A stretch of DNA of 64,000 nt from Ceriagrion tenellum (Eukaryota; Arthropoda; Insecta; Odonata; Coenagrionidae). This document shows, piece by piece, positions 13,901 to 23,460 of this stretch. The stretch spans positions 77,788,716-77,852,715 of the forward strand of contig OY720642.1 in assembly GCA_963169105.1 (NCBI GenBank). The letters are read 5' to 3'. Below the pieces are notes generated by a model. It was not told the DNA's origin, ran no database searches, and was given only the letters and a program-made list of their open reading frames with translations. Position 1 is the first letter of the stretch. The number at the start of each line of letters is the position of its first letter. The position numbers and the translations under genes are program-made.

Positions 13901-16900
13901 TTACGGCGCTCTACCTGTCAGTTTTGTAAATATGTTTAAGCTTGGCTTAAAATAATATGTTTGGAATATACAAGTATGAAAATAATAAGAGACGTAGGTG
14001 AATAATACCAAAAAATATGGCAATTTTTAGGGGCCATGGTAAATTATGTAAAATACCTTGGTAATTTATGAAAATTAACACAGTAATTTTCAGAATGGTC
14101 GATCTCTAGTCATGATTGAGGATAAGGGATGGGTTTTTTTCTCTTAATTAAGTGAGGCATCGATAAACTCTGGGTGTTGGGTAATGGAGGGTTAAGAATT
14201 GGTTGACCCAACTAAGACAGACCCGTTTAGGGAAGAACCCGAAAGAATTGCCCACATAAACACTGCTTGATGCATTTTAATTTATTGAACTTTACCAGGA
14301 CATGTGGGCATTACCAGAAATGAGAAGGCTGACGAAGTTGCCAAAGCAACATCCAACAGCAATCCAATTGGCCCTGTACCAATCATACCCATTGCGCAGG
14401 TCTGAGATCAGAATGTGGGTTTTGGCTCAACACTCTGAGATGTGGCAAACTGCATCGAAGCTATGGCAGACCAAACTTCATATAAAGGGACCAAGGCCTA
14501 GCTTTGCAGGGAGGATCCTATCAAATAGGAGTCAAATACGAATGGTAGTGGGACTATTCACGGGATACTATCAAGTGACGAGACATCTTCATCTCTTGGA
14601 GATTTCAGATTCTTCTACATGCAGGTGGTTCGAGTAAGTGGACGAAACAACTTCCCATATGCTCTGCAAATGCCCAGCCATACTTAGGGCACGGAACAGG
14701 CATCTAGGCTCACCTTTCTTGGAGCCCAACAAAGTAGGGTTAAATCCTGTAGGGGACCTGCTTGCCTTCAGCAAATCACATGGACTCTAAGGGTATCCAC
14801 CGATAGGGTGGCTGGCACAATGGACCAAATTGGTCTAAGTGCCTCAGGGACTCATTAGCAGTAACTCCACTGACGTATCTAATCTAATTGAACTTGATGA
14901 GTAACTTTCCTCGAGCTGAACTCATTGTTAATTAATACAGATCTCATTGATCTAGGCAGTAGGGTCACATTCAAAGAGAATACAAATAATTTTTACAAAT
15001 AGGGCAGATCACAATCTAATAGTAACAAGGATCGAATTCTAATAGTGAACAACTACATTCACGATCTATTCCACCCAGACTACCCACCACTTATTACTTC
15101 AATTTAACTGATTCAACAGGAAACTTAATTCCTGACCTTATATCATCAAAGTGGCAGCAGGGTACACCACAACCCGCTACCCTAGGGTCTCGGGTTTTAT
15201 TTCCACCTGGGTGGACTTTCCACCATCCACTCACAGTTGTGTTTGTCTCTCACTTCCCATAACCTAAATCTAAGTTTAAGGCCTAGTCTGCCACTCTTGA
15301 GAACTTAATTAACTAAAACATGTAAATGATACCTTTCTTCCCATATATTAGAGTATGAGAGCCCACTGTCATTTTGGTGATTCATATACAGCAACTTCAC
15401 TCAATGCCATTCCCTCCCTTTCTTTTTTAATGTCTTACATGGCTTCCTGATTCAAACTCAGTGCATTAACTAGAGCAAAAAGGATGTCATGTACGAAATG
15501 ACAACAAAGCAATAACTGGTATTCAAGAAGCAAGGAAAATTTACTCACAAAGAGCAATTTATCTCATAATTAATCAATGTGAAGAGTCTAATTTTTAAAT
15601 AAGATTTGAATGCATGCTTTGTTTCCGATGTTTAGAAACACCTATTAGAAAATAACCTTTGTAACTACTGAGACAAAAAACAGGCTAATTGGTTGCATTT
15701 CTGCCAACTGTGCTATTATTTATGGCAGGGTATAGTGATATATCAAAAAGTTTGTTCAGTTACAAGCCTTTAAAGGGTAATACAACATCCTTAGGAGTAT
15801 TTTATGCAGTAATTAGCCCCAAATATACAATTGATCAAGCTATTTTTGCTCACCAACGAACAGCTTCATCCGAATTCCATAAATATTCCACAAATGTAGA
15901 CCACCTCCAGTGTTTTCTCCAGTGGTGGCACGACACAGAGATGAACTTATGCGTGGCGAGTATCAAGTCATAGTCTGTTGCATGATACCCCATCAATTTC
16001 TTCTTCTTAGGTTTTGGTTCTGAGCCTTGATTGCATTTACAGGGGTGGAATGGTGGTGGATTTTTACTGAAGTATTCCAAGGAAAACCTAAAAGTTAAAG
16101 AAGAAAAACTGACGACATTGGATTGCGCATATACATTTTTCCAAACCCAATGCGATTTGTACTGTACCTGTCGCGATAATACTTAAGACCAGAAAAAGTT
16201 ATGACTCAAGACTTATCATTTGCCAAATCAAAACAAAACCAAAAAGCCGATAATTCTGAATTCATTAAGTTTTTCACCCACTCTTAAGGGCTGTCTTCTA
16301 ATATTCCTCATGAGACACAAACATCTTAAATGAGCAGGAGACCTGTTAACATGCCAGTAAAAATATGACTCCTGAGGCTTTCAATAAACAGACCTTACGG
16401 GCTTTCTCAACGATAGAAATTACGACAAATATTGGGAAATGGAAAATGAAAACATGAAAGGCTAATGAAAGCAATAGGAAGAACGTAATCACCTATTTAC
16501 GGACAAGAAAGGAGAGAATTCGATGGGCATCTGGTTAAAGGGTAAATTGACGGGAAGAGTAAATAGGTAGCTATCAAACTCAAAAAAAAGCAAAAGAAAT
16601 GGTCTAAGCCAAAACACATGGAGTGGTCTGGAGCTACAAATCGTTAGCTGGAAAATTAAACGAGATAAAGACAACTCAAGTAAATAAAAGCATCACTTAC
16701 TTAACTGCATTTCCGTGAATCGTAACGAGTTTTCCCAAAGCAATGCACTTATCCTTATGTAAACACATGTCAGAGCAATCACTATCGTAAAAACTTTGCG
16801 ACATAATTTGAAGGAGTAAAGCTGGAAAACTTTCTGCAACTGCTATGGTGCATTGAGGGTGAAGTAGTAAACCAGACAAAGTTGACAATAGTCTCTCGGT

Positions 16901-17102
16901 ATGTGACTTCTCCCACTTCTGTTGATAAACACATATGGAAATTGTATTTCAAGTTAAAAATAAAATAATCGATTGCAGAATTTATTTAAGTTCCTACCTC
17001 AATGTCCAAAAACATTTTACAGTACTCTCGACACGTATCATTTTTAATGCATAACTCCTTCAAACCCGTCTTAATAAGATTCACTGATATTTGCACTGTC
17101 AT
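1724..17102 (-). CDS. MDN1: Midasin (AAA+ ATPase), 5' part, exons 1-10
   Basis: Midasin is the dynein-like hexa-AAA ATPase that strips assembly factors from pre-60S ribosomes in the nucleolus and nucleoplasm. Ten exons (16998-17102, 16701-16918, 15854-16087, 11287-11450, 9517-9614, 8921-9071, 8197-8327, 7831-7994, 2518-2650, 1724-1914) join in phase with GT-AG borders into 1589 coding bases, about 530 residues of a protein that usually exceeds 4500. The N-terminal helical domain matches known midasins in order (LSTL..LLL, FSLEYF, DEAVRW). The first AAA module has Walker A GPVGCGKT at about residues 306-313, the LGDQTDSKMLLG block, and Walker B WILLEDID at about 374-381. The start ATG at 17102 is the first in its frame; an in-frame stop lies 9 nt upstream. 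The 3' part lies beyond base 1. Identification is from motif order and recalled similarity, not a search. Confidence 0.95.
2518..2650 (-). CDS. MDN1: Midasin exon 9
   Basis: Acceptor tatacag before 2650, donor GTAAGC after 2518. Encodes GGINPMEKLWVKVCMEPL and SHQELVHVIKSM, equivalent to the sensor/lid part of the first AAA module. The first base completes an Arg codon begun in exon 8, across an intron of 5180 bp full of transposons. Confidence 0.9.
2651..3339. other. Start of midasin intron 8, possible LINE 5' leader
   Basis: No exon is visible. From about 2760 the sequence may be the 5' untranslated part of the CR1/L2-like LINE whose first reading frame starts near 3350, but I cannot place its 5' end: no target-site duplication was recognised. 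Confidence 0.35.
3532..4377 (+). pseudogene. LINE ORF1 with esterase-like domain, decayed
   Basis: Reads about 180 codons to a stop at 4069, then continues in a related frame (SFRDLNSEMEHIRRASGANL) to about 4377. The first third is low-complexity and acidic; the second resembles the SGNH-hydrolase fold with IGSSNIRR as the nucleophile block and HVGTNE in place of the usual GTND. An upstream in-phase stretch (DLLEAIELERMVAEIHSHV, near 3390-3455) looks like a coiled-coil N-terminus. A 34-bp tandem duplication at 4209-4276 shifts the frame. Non-functional. Confidence 0.65.
4209..4276 (+). repeat. 34-bp tandem duplication inside LINE ORF1
   Basis: Two perfect adjacent copies of a 34-bp unit beginning GAGGCTGTGGGAATTC. 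As 34 is not a multiple of three, the duplication breaks the reading frame of the ORF1 relic. Confidence 0.85.
4690..6239 (+). pseudogene. LINE endonuclease domain, split by Helitron
   Basis: The apurinic-like endonuclease begins LVNFRSVKNKCAEVDRINQI near 4705 and has the GDFNLPAIHW active-site block near 4980. A Helitron follows. The C-terminal part (SLTQVVNEPTRGNNTFDLL, then GISDHNVIF) resumes at 6037. Removing the Helitron leaves the local frame open across the junction. At least one frameshift lies just upstream near 5035-5048. Not functional. Confidence 0.75.
5069..6036 (+). mobile_element. Non-autonomous Helitron, copy 1
   Basis: Begins TCTTACTAATAT after an A and ends GCTAG before a T, the A|T insertion of Helitrons. 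A hairpin (CCCATTGA...TCAACGGG) lies just before the 3' CTAG. The 5' region carries the familiar insect-Helitron phrase like TTACTCAATCACTCATAAAC followed by an ATTGAAACAAAATTTGG-like run. The same 5' and 3' ends occur at 23461 and 24815. No Rep/helicase coding is seen in this 968-bp copy. Confidence 0.85.
6265..7221 (+). pseudogene. Gypsy integrase / pol C-terminus, broken
   Basis: Shows the HHCC zinc-binding module (IHRDHIG...CDTCQ), then the D,D-35-E catalytic core: Asp in HMDFLE, Asp in VVPDNGPPF, Glu in GQAERMVQE with exactly 35 residues between the last two. The C-terminal GPY/F-like module ends near HVNQMIRSNLPEDKHPP. Stops interrupt one frame at 6841, 6868 and 7117, and everything N-terminal to integrase is gone. 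A dead fragment of a multi-copy family. Confidence 0.85.
7431..7620 (+). repeat. Gypsy 3' LTR, 190 bp
   Basis: Bounded by TGTTATG and CATAACA, perfect inverted ends, and preceded directly by a purine run. Short for a gypsy LTR. No matching 5' LTR occurs in the window, so a target-site duplication cannot be tested. Confidence 0.85.
7631..7652. repeat. Poly(A) run of 22
   Basis: A homopolymer 10 bp past the LTR end. It may be a slipped A-tract or the tail of an otherwise lost retrotransposon; the sequence does not decide. Confidence 0.6.
7831..7994 (-). CDS. MDN1: Midasin exon 8 (Walker B)
   Basis: Acceptor ttgcag before 7994, donor GTAAAC after 7831. Contains WILLEDIDSAPTDVI, the Walker B strand of the first AAA module, and ASLLETGCVSVPGYRDSV, then PGFQLFTTQR (sensor 1 area). 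Leaves two bases of an Arg codon. Confidence 0.93.
8197..8327 (-). CDS. MDN1: Midasin exon 7
   Basis: Acceptor aaacag, donor GTAAGG. Reads RSKSPNFIKVQLGDQTDSK followed by MLLGTYRCTDIPGEFIWQPG, among the most conserved blocks of the first midasin AAA module, between Walker A and Walker B. Ends in phase 0. Confidence 0.95.
8921..9071 (-). CDS. MDN1: Midasin exon 6 (Walker A)
   Basis: Acceptor gtacag, donor GTGAGT. Encodes LVPSTLTNLRSLALAVAAGK and then CLEGPVGCGKTALVEHLA, the P-loop of AAA1 with the catalytic-site Lys and Thr intact. Starts in phase 0 and ends one base into a Gly codon. Confidence 0.95.
9517..9614 (-). CDS. MDN1: Midasin exon 5
   Basis: A 98-bp exon with acceptor tttcag and donor GTATTT. 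Reads VSDGVTDELISITSPYVVSV and AGILIPIFDSTQ, corresponding to the short stretch before the first AAA module (VTAVCGVVLP-like in vertebrates). Phase matches both neighbours. Confidence 0.85.
9615..11286. other. Midasin intron 4, nothing recognised
   Basis: A 1672-bp AT-rich intron. No exon-like or transposon-like block was recognised on either strand; a short local duplication of TTCCTTTATAAGATAACAAT type occurs at 10820-10900. Confidence 0.6.
11287..11450 (-). CDS. MDN1: Midasin exon 4
   Basis: Acceptor ttttcag before 11450, donor GTAAGT after 11287. With the last two bases of exon 3 it reads W-LSCHIIASLSGM then SQRLTFISNF, aligning with the WYTANCLALVTCM...KLSFLKKIF block of vertebrate midasin. 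Its acceptor is only about 40 nt from the 3' edge of an intronic LINE. Confidence 0.9.
11490..13920 (-). mobile_element. LINE, same strand as midasin, in intron 3
   Basis: A non-LTR retrotransposon with a 5' leader near 13730-13920, an endonuclease-reverse transcriptase frame at 13728-11569, and sequence resembling the RT thumb (LLDKFCESTERMELKVN) to about 11490, where it stops abruptly. The 3' part is missing. The endonuclease resembles the craniofacial-development-protein-2-like type common in arthropod RTE/Vingi-like LINEs; the clade is not certain. Confidence 0.85.
11569..13728 (-). pseudogene. LINE endonuclease-reverse transcriptase, one internal stop
   Basis: Begins GTWNVRGVYGKEHELL. 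Endonuclease residues seen are the N in WNVRG, the E in CETKRKG, GDMNGWVG, MIDFIVYD and GTDHYLVLS. The RT follows with KNGKAAGIDGISSEML, LFKGKGGKTECNNYRAISLL, motif A FVDLEKAYDRV, motif B KQGCVMSPWLFNVF and motif C LLYGDDAVLI. Over about 720 codons the frame is broken only by a TAA at 12414-12412 and then a TGA at 11571-11569, after which the thumb continues in another frame. This suggests a fairly recent copy. It is 3'-truncated and probably inactive. Confidence 0.88.
13985..14105 (-). repeat. Short dispersed repeat, copy B
   Basis: Reverse-orientation copy of the repeat at 977-1070: on the minus strand it starts GACCATTCTGAAAATTACTG and ends near TTGGTATTATTCACCTACG. It is longer than copy A by about 28 bp in the middle. 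Lies just 5' of the LINE in midasin intron 3. Confidence 0.5.
14295..14830 (+). mobile_element. LINE 3' fragment with RNase H and zinc knuckle
   Basis: Starts inside an RNase H domain (PGHVGITRNEKADEVAKA). After a frameshift near 14385 it continues with IRMVVGLFTGYYQVTRHLHL, STCRWFE, then HMLCKCPAILRARNRHLG, the Cys/His tail found in R1/Jockey/I-type LINEs. Stops at 14635 and at the end near 14790. Antisense to midasin, in intron 3. 5'-truncated and dead. Confidence 0.75.
14831..15853. other. Midasin intron 3, 5' part, nothing recognised
   Basis: About 1 kb of AT-rich sequence between the LINE fragment and exon 3. No repeat end or coding block was recognised. Confidence 0.5.
15854..16087 (-). 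CDS. MDN1: Midasin exon 3
   Basis: Acceptor ttttag before 16087, donor GTGAGC after 15854. Reads FSLEYFSKNPPPFHP, a Lys-rich insert (PKPKKKK), then DLILATHKFISVSCHHWR and WNSDEAVRW, aligning with LPFALRYF, the basic GRRRMKLRDL segment and HDTLVRWY of vertebrate midasin N-termini. Confidence 0.92.
16701..16918 (-). CDS. MDN1: Midasin exon 2
   Basis: Acceptor tcaacag, donor GTAAGT. Encodes KWEKSHTERLLSTLSGLLLH, then ALLLQIMSQSF and KCIALGKLVTIHGNAVK, matching the conserved LSTLAQLLL and KLIGNHPDV blocks of the midasin N-terminal domain. Intron 1 is only 79 bp. Confidence 0.93.
16998..17102 (-). CDS. MDN1: Midasin exon 1 (start codon)
   Basis: Thirty-five codons beginning MTVQISVNLIKTGLKELC and ending KMFLDIE before donor GTAGGA. 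It lines up with the 35-residue N-terminus of vertebrate midasin that precedes the WTPQDRQCVLSTL block. An in-frame stop lies 9 nt upstream, so no longer N-terminus is possible in this exon. Confidence 0.88.
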
Positions 17103-17300
17103 ACTGAATTTTTACTGGGAACGTAAGTTGAACTTCATCAATAGACTCCCTTCGCCGCTGCCACCGGTGCTTAGTGCGCCATGTGGTTTGCTCCAGAAAC
17201 TGTAGACAAGAATTGAATATGTAAACAAAGAGAGCAACAGCAGCGCATGGTTATCGGCATACGAAACTAAGCAGACAGTCGACGTCAGTGCAATAACTTC
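17103..17300 (-). promoter_or_regulatory. Midasin 5' leader and promoter area with two uORFs
   Basis: The sequence upstream of the start codon is locally GC-richer, with CACATGGCGCAC on the minus strand, resembling the CAAGATGGCGG-type start-site element of housekeeping genes. Two short upstream frames precede the main ATG: 17182-17171 (Met-Ala-His-stop) and 17138-17112 (eight codons). No TATA box is evident. The transcription start is not defined by sequence alone. Confidence 0.4.
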
Positions 17301-20200
17301 TTTTCTACAAGTCTCTTAGATTGAAATGCACGCAAAATTCACCAGATGGTGCGAGCGAGGTGGAGACATTTCAAAGGCCGGAACTCCGTGGGCTGGATCA
17401 TGAATACCAAAGATTATTATACAAGAATACTACTATCATGAACATGAATATATACTTATGAACATATATAGTAATATATATCGTGGGCTAGATGTGCAAT
17501 CAGCATATTTTCGGGAAATATATGCGAATTTTTATTGTGCGGTCCGAACTGGATGACATTTTGACAAAAGAATTATAATCACCAGTAAGAAACTCACGCC
17601 GAGTATGAAGAAATAATCGACAAAATATGATATTTTCCATCGGCATCGGTAGATCTCATATCTGAATATCCATAAAATAATTTCTCTTTTAATGCTTGGC
17701 TCTTGCACATTCCACTGATGTCATGAAAAATAACTCAGACTTCATTTAGAATCAGCGAAATTAAAAACGTACGAAAATAGGATGGGCACGCCACCTCTTG
17801 CAGTGTAAAGCAAGAGTCTGTAGTCACAGAGATATCTCTTTATGCACTAACTCCAACGTATTGCTATCCTTTCAAGTACTAAATTTTGAGATAAAGTATT
17901 TGGCGGAGCATATCCAACTTTTTGGGATAGACGGCCTCGTTAAACTCTCAACGACAATTAATTAAAAACACCATCAACCATGAAGTTTGGTATGCAATGT
18001 TAAATGTAAGCAACGACAATTATATCGTTTACAAATCGAACTCAGACCTATATGAACTCGGACCGCTCTGAACATTGTAAGCCAGCCGACTCGGATCTCC
18101 TGGTTTACCAATGCGAAATTGATTGAAAAATAGTGATTTGAATCGGTTCATCTCGATTTGCAACCACAGACTGGCAGAGAAAGCGGGCAGAGTTAGCCCG
18201 CTTCTCATATCGAACCCACTTGCCCGTTGCGTTTACCATACCAAGCTGAACCGGCCAAATCGATCTGAGGTCGATTGGTAAACCTCGTGAATGATGAGGT
18301 TTCTTCTCTTCCAACAATAAATGGATTTAAAAAAATTCACAAATTTAAGACGGATATAATCACCAATTTGTAACATATGAATCTATCCCATATTCATCCC
18401 TCACAGGGCAAAAATGTGAGAAATTGAAGCTATTAAAATGATTACAAAGTTGATATTTGGTTTAGTTCACGAGAAAATTCCCTATTACCCTCATTTTTAT
18501 GCCGAGGAAAAGAGACAAACAGAATGATAAGCAATATCTACAGGAAAAAAATGGAAAGTGACATTTTTAAACATAGCTGATAAAATAATTTTTCCAAATG
18601 AGCTGGTCAGGTAAGGTCGCTCCTAAACTTTTTTGTCCTGTATATCCCTTGATAGCACATTTCCCTCTAAGGTTTCCCAGTTTGATGGCTCTCTCTCAGT
18701 ACGAGAATACGCCCGTACCCCTGGCTAGAAACCAACGGTCTAGAAGGAACTTCGGAGATGTACAAGGGAGCAGTCACTGGACTCCTTGATGGCAGGGACA
18801 TTGACAGAATTACTGAGAAATGTTCTATATAAAAAGTTGAAATGTCAGCATTATTTAGCCTTGGTTGTGTAATTCCGTCCAAGTCGAATGTTTACTAGTT
18901 TTCAGCCGATTCCATCGATTAAAGTACAGGGAAACCGTTGGTGTGAATTGAACCGGGCCCGGTGAAGTGGAGTTATACAAATGTTAGGGTATTTTCCGAA
19001 ATTATCTCGAAGGCGCCAATCCGGAATTCAAACAGTCGAAGGGAAAATCGCATGGGCTGCGGTATATTTCTCTTAAATACTTTAATATTGCAGGTGATAG
19101 GGGGTGACTCCATTTTACAATCGTTGATTCAGAATAACACTCATGAGGAGATGCAGCGCCAAAAATCAGGATTGATGGAATCTTTTTTGATTAGGTGACG
19201 CCACACAGAACAATTACCATATGAAGTACTAAGTCGGTTAAGGCAGGATTGGATACATTTAGTATCTCTGGCTGCTCTGAATCTGTTACCGCCGTTGCAT
19301 ACTTCTATCTTGCATTTGCTTAGTCAGTTTGTACTACCATTCTTGGCTCCGTTTAAAATAATTATCCTTTTCCTCTTCTCCGCCACTTATTCAATATCCT
19401 CCCCACTAATGCGGCTTCCTGTGCCCCATCGCCACTCAGCACCTGCTCCTGCTCCCTGCCTCCAGTTATTCTCCTCCAACGGCCATTTGTCCTCCACCGC
19501 CATGCTCAGAACTTCTTCATTTGTTCTTCCTCAACAATAATACGACACAAGCAGGGAAAGAATAGCGATAAAAATAAATTATAAGAGAGGTCTAAAAAAA
19601 ATCCATTTAATGTGAAGAGATTCCCGTGAAAACTTTCAATTTTTCATTTTACGAAAGGAAAATTTATTAACTTTATCAGATAAATCCTCAACGCCCTTAG
19701 GCAAAGGTGTGTTTTAGAGAATATCTTGGAAAGAGAGGCGAAGATTGTGAAAACTATTTCAGGGGAAAAGTCACCGGGAATGCTGAAAGAGTAACTAGAA
19801 TTGAATGGCAAATTCCCTTAGTTGTGGTCAATGATATTTAAAAAAGTAACTGTTAGGGTGGAAAAATGGTAATGGGCTGGGAACCGTCTCAATTCAACAT
19901 AATCTCACCAAATTAGTCACAAAACTTGGTTGATTGGTAGATAAAATGTAAATCATTGCGTGATAAAAATGTCATTTCAATACTCCTAACATTGACCTAA
20001 GCTTTAAATAATACTTTTTAGCTTATTTCGGTAAAAAGAGTGCTATATATGTGAAATGGTGGCAGTTTTTTGAGCGAGATCAAAAAAATATGAGCCCTTT
20101 TGAATTAATTTTGAAAATATCAGTTTCCGAGGTAATTGATGGGAGGATATGTGTGATAGATTATTGGTATGTAAATGGATATCATTATGAATGACCTTCA
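17301..20200. other. Intergenic, nothing recognised
   Basis: No coding block or transposon end was recognised. Short frames here lack any known motif. There is a small AGCGGGCAGAGTTAGCCCGCT hairpin near 18181-18201 and a pair of inverted GGTTTACCAAT words at about 18103 and 18277. Confidence 0.5.
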
Positions 20201-20215
20201 TGACTAGTTATAGCC

Positions 20216-20245
20216 CTGAAGATGGAATTAAGTATTTCCCGAAAC
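20216..20245 (+). other. CTGANGA-hairpin-GAAAC motif
   Basis: CTGAAGA, then a GGAA/TTCC hairpin, then CGAAACGTCGG. This is a repeat-borne motif seen in several fold-back elements of this window (for example 27662 and 44616). It resembles, but does not perfectly fit, the core of a hammerhead ribozyme such as those reported in Penelope-like elements. Confidence 0.4.
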
Positions 20246-20289
20246 GTCGGAAGGAAAACTAGCAGTTTAAATTTGACCTCAACCCTGAA

Positions 20290-22560
20290 AAAAGTAATAA
20301 TTATTAAATAAATTGCATTGTTGGAAATCCCTATGACCGGTTTCCGTACTTAAAAGCTATTTCATTTTCGATTTATTCATTAATTTTTCTGTACGAAGCA
20401 ACTATTTACAGGGGTTCTGTTCTGAACTCACTGTTCGCATTATTATGGTGAGAAAATTCTTTAAGAAAATGGTGAGCAGCTTTTTATTTACATTCTTATG
20501 TCCAGTTTGCCCATCATTCTCATGCTTATTAATTTTACGACTTGGGTAAGAAGGTAACTATTGACTACGATTGCAACACATACGAATCCATTCGCAATAT
20601 GATGCCATATTTAGTTCGTGACCTGAGCGGTAATTTCAGCATCAATGTAATTTTTAAAATTATCACTTTCCAAGGAGTGAGTTTGTTTTCTTTCATGCTC
20701 TACCTTTTCACATTTATCGACTGGAAAACTAACATCACCCGTATTGCAATAATAGGTGCAAAAGAACCATAGGGCGATTGGCTGAGTGATAGAGAAGGGC
20801 GCAGGCATAAAGGCCGCTGCTGTAACCACAAATTTAGCAAGACATCAAGCGAGAGAGCGGGGAAAAATTGCTTCAATCTAGGTTTAAAGAAATATGCTTA
20901 CGGTAACCCTACAGAGTGAGATTTTTTCCAAAAAGAAACTATTAAACAAGAGATACGTGTTCTAGTCTTAGATTGGAGCAAAAACAAAGAGGAAAAATCA
21001 AATAGCCTGAGAGGAGTGCCATTTATTTTGAAGGCCGTAGCACCAATCTGAATGAGACATGAGTGACTTGAGATCAAGTTTTTCATCTCAGTTATAGGTA
21101 GGTTTGGCATGGAGAAGTTCTTTTTTTACGCAAATGCCGTGAGGAGACGGCACAGAAAAAAGAAGCAGAAGATGAGTAGAAATAAAATTACACTAAGCTA
21201 TTAGGAATTAAAAGGACTCAGTAAGACTTAGAATTCCACATGCATGTATCAAATAAATAAATGTAGTTGAAATATAAGAAAGAAGAAAAAGAAGTGCAGA
21301 TGAAATATGTGACATGAACGTGGTTTTCAAAAGGTTTGGAACGCTATAATTGAGGAGGTACGGAAATGAAAGAGGTATGCTCAGGAAATACAAATTTTAT
21401 GGTTTAAAAGGAGGTATTAATGACATGTATAGAACGTTTGAGAAGCGAGGTATGAAATAGAATCGATGGACCAGTCTCACGAGCATTTACTGCCATATTT
21501 ATTTAGTAAATACTTACATATCATCATCAGCGTACGTCAATTCAAAGGTCGTTTTTTTCAGCTCTCCACGTCTTTTGTTATCATCTAACCGCGTTCTAAG
21601 TTCCTTCATGGCTCCTCATTTTGACTTTCTTCATGATTTGCTTCATGTAGCCCATCCTATATATTCCGTTATAACCGCTTACAATTATTTCTCCTTTCAA
21701 AACAGTTATCAGGAGGTTGCTATATCTCAGATTCAGATTGTATCCAATTAGTTAGCCACTCCTATTTGGAAGAGTATCTGTCAAGCATTTTCCGTATCTG
21801 TTGGTAGGACTTATAAATTGGCGATTCGCTCTATACCTCTGATCTTCATCATTCTTCGATAGCAAAACATTTCCATTACTTCTTATCTCCTTACTTCTGC
21901 TAATGTAATGGATAAAGTTTAACTTCAACGCGAGAGTGGTCTGAATGGGAATAAGAATAATTTGAAGAATTCAAAGATTTGCGTAGCTAAGGAGTGAAAA
22001 GCCTCGCGAAGTTCTATCGCCTCTGATTAGAATGGGATTCCACAATAAAATAAGGAGTTCACCCAAGTAGAAAACCACAATGAAGAAATGTTTCAAAATA
22101 TAAAAAAAAATATTTGAAAATTATTCCAAAAAAATTTGAAAGCATGTGAACTTTATTTATGTAGACTTTTCAAACCTTTCATTTATTTTTTTCAAATGAT
22201 TTCAACACGTTTCAAATAACCGCTATAAGAAGTCACGCGTCGTATACTATGGAGTCCAATTTCCTCACTACCACAATCCAAAGTGATCGTATTTAAAAAA
22301 AAATACTCTTTTCATCGATATTTCCCGTCTTCTCGCCTCTTCCCCAGTATTCTCCCCCATAGTGGTTACCCAGAGCCATTTCCAAACATAAATACAAGAA
22401 ACAATGATTAATTGCAAAAAATAGATGGATAGAAATTGTGCGCAATAGAATAGCGAAAGATACAACAGATATAATCGGTTCTTAATAAGGTACAAAAAAC
22501 AGGTATAATCGGTAATTTCGCAATAAAACAACCATATAACTTAACCGACCACATTAAAAC
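20290..22560. other. Intergenic, nothing recognised
   Basis: Short frames only; none shows a recognisable domain. A/T-rich inverted sequence occurs around 22090-22215. Confidence 0.5.
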
Positions 22561-22599
22561 AATCACATAAAATGACCAGAAAAGACTACTGGTATTTGA

Positions 22600-22665
22600 T
22601 AGGGAAAGATGGAAGACTGCATTCAATCAATCTTAGGATTGAACAACCAGTGATGATAACTTAAC
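22600..22665 (+). mobile_element. LINE 3'-end fragment
   Basis: Matches the terminal words shared with 40400-40460, 40960-41030 and 42075-42140: GATAGGGAAAGATGGAAG, then CAATCTTAGGATTGAACAAC and a TGATGATA-like tail. Only the last about 65 bp are present. Confidence 0.6.
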
Positions 22666-23460
22666 CGATGCTCGAATCTAGAACTTCCCAGTATTTTCAA
22701 GTACTTTAGCCTGTATTAGAAATATAGATTTAATGGTAGACGATGATTAGAGGGTGTCACTAACCTATTCTATGCACCGTCGCAACGCTGAACTGGAAAC
22801 TCTCGCGCAGTTATTCATTGAAATTATTTATTGGAGGCTTCCAACGTCAGCAACCGCCTTCCGCCGATTAACCCGGACAAAAATCCTCGCTCTCAAATGT
22901 CATTATGAAAAAGTACAAAATTCATATTGCAAGTATAATATTTTTCAATTTCACAGTGATATTTGCCAGTTAACACAGGCATTAAACAGTTTTTGAGGTT
23001 CGGCGTTCTTCATTTAACGGAGAATCGGACACTTTATTTACGACTATCAAAACATTCTCAATGATTCTTTGGAGGGATTATGATTTTTTTTAAATTTTGT
23101 TACCTAAAATTTCTAATTTTTCAAATCAGTAACAGTGCAATTTGTCTGGTCTTAGATACCGTGGTTATGAAACCGTTATACCGCGTTTACTCCGTGAAAT
23201 GTGGCAAGAAAAAAGCACACTCAATGAAATTTGTTCATGAAGGCGATTATCATAACCGCACAGAAAAACTACACGTTTTTAATAAACATTATAATCTATT
23301 TATCATTGAACTCTGAAATAGTTTAGGAATGCTGGCATAGGTAAACGAAATTGAATTTTAACACATTGTTTCGAAAACTGGTATCAACGCTGTTAAAATG
23401 GGTGCGAGTGCAATTTCGGAGAAGTTCTTCATAGGATGAACTGATTGCTATTGATATATA
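22666..23460. other. Intergenic, nothing recognised
   Basis: No supported gene or repeat boundary. The reading frames are short and AT-driven. Confidence 0.5.
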
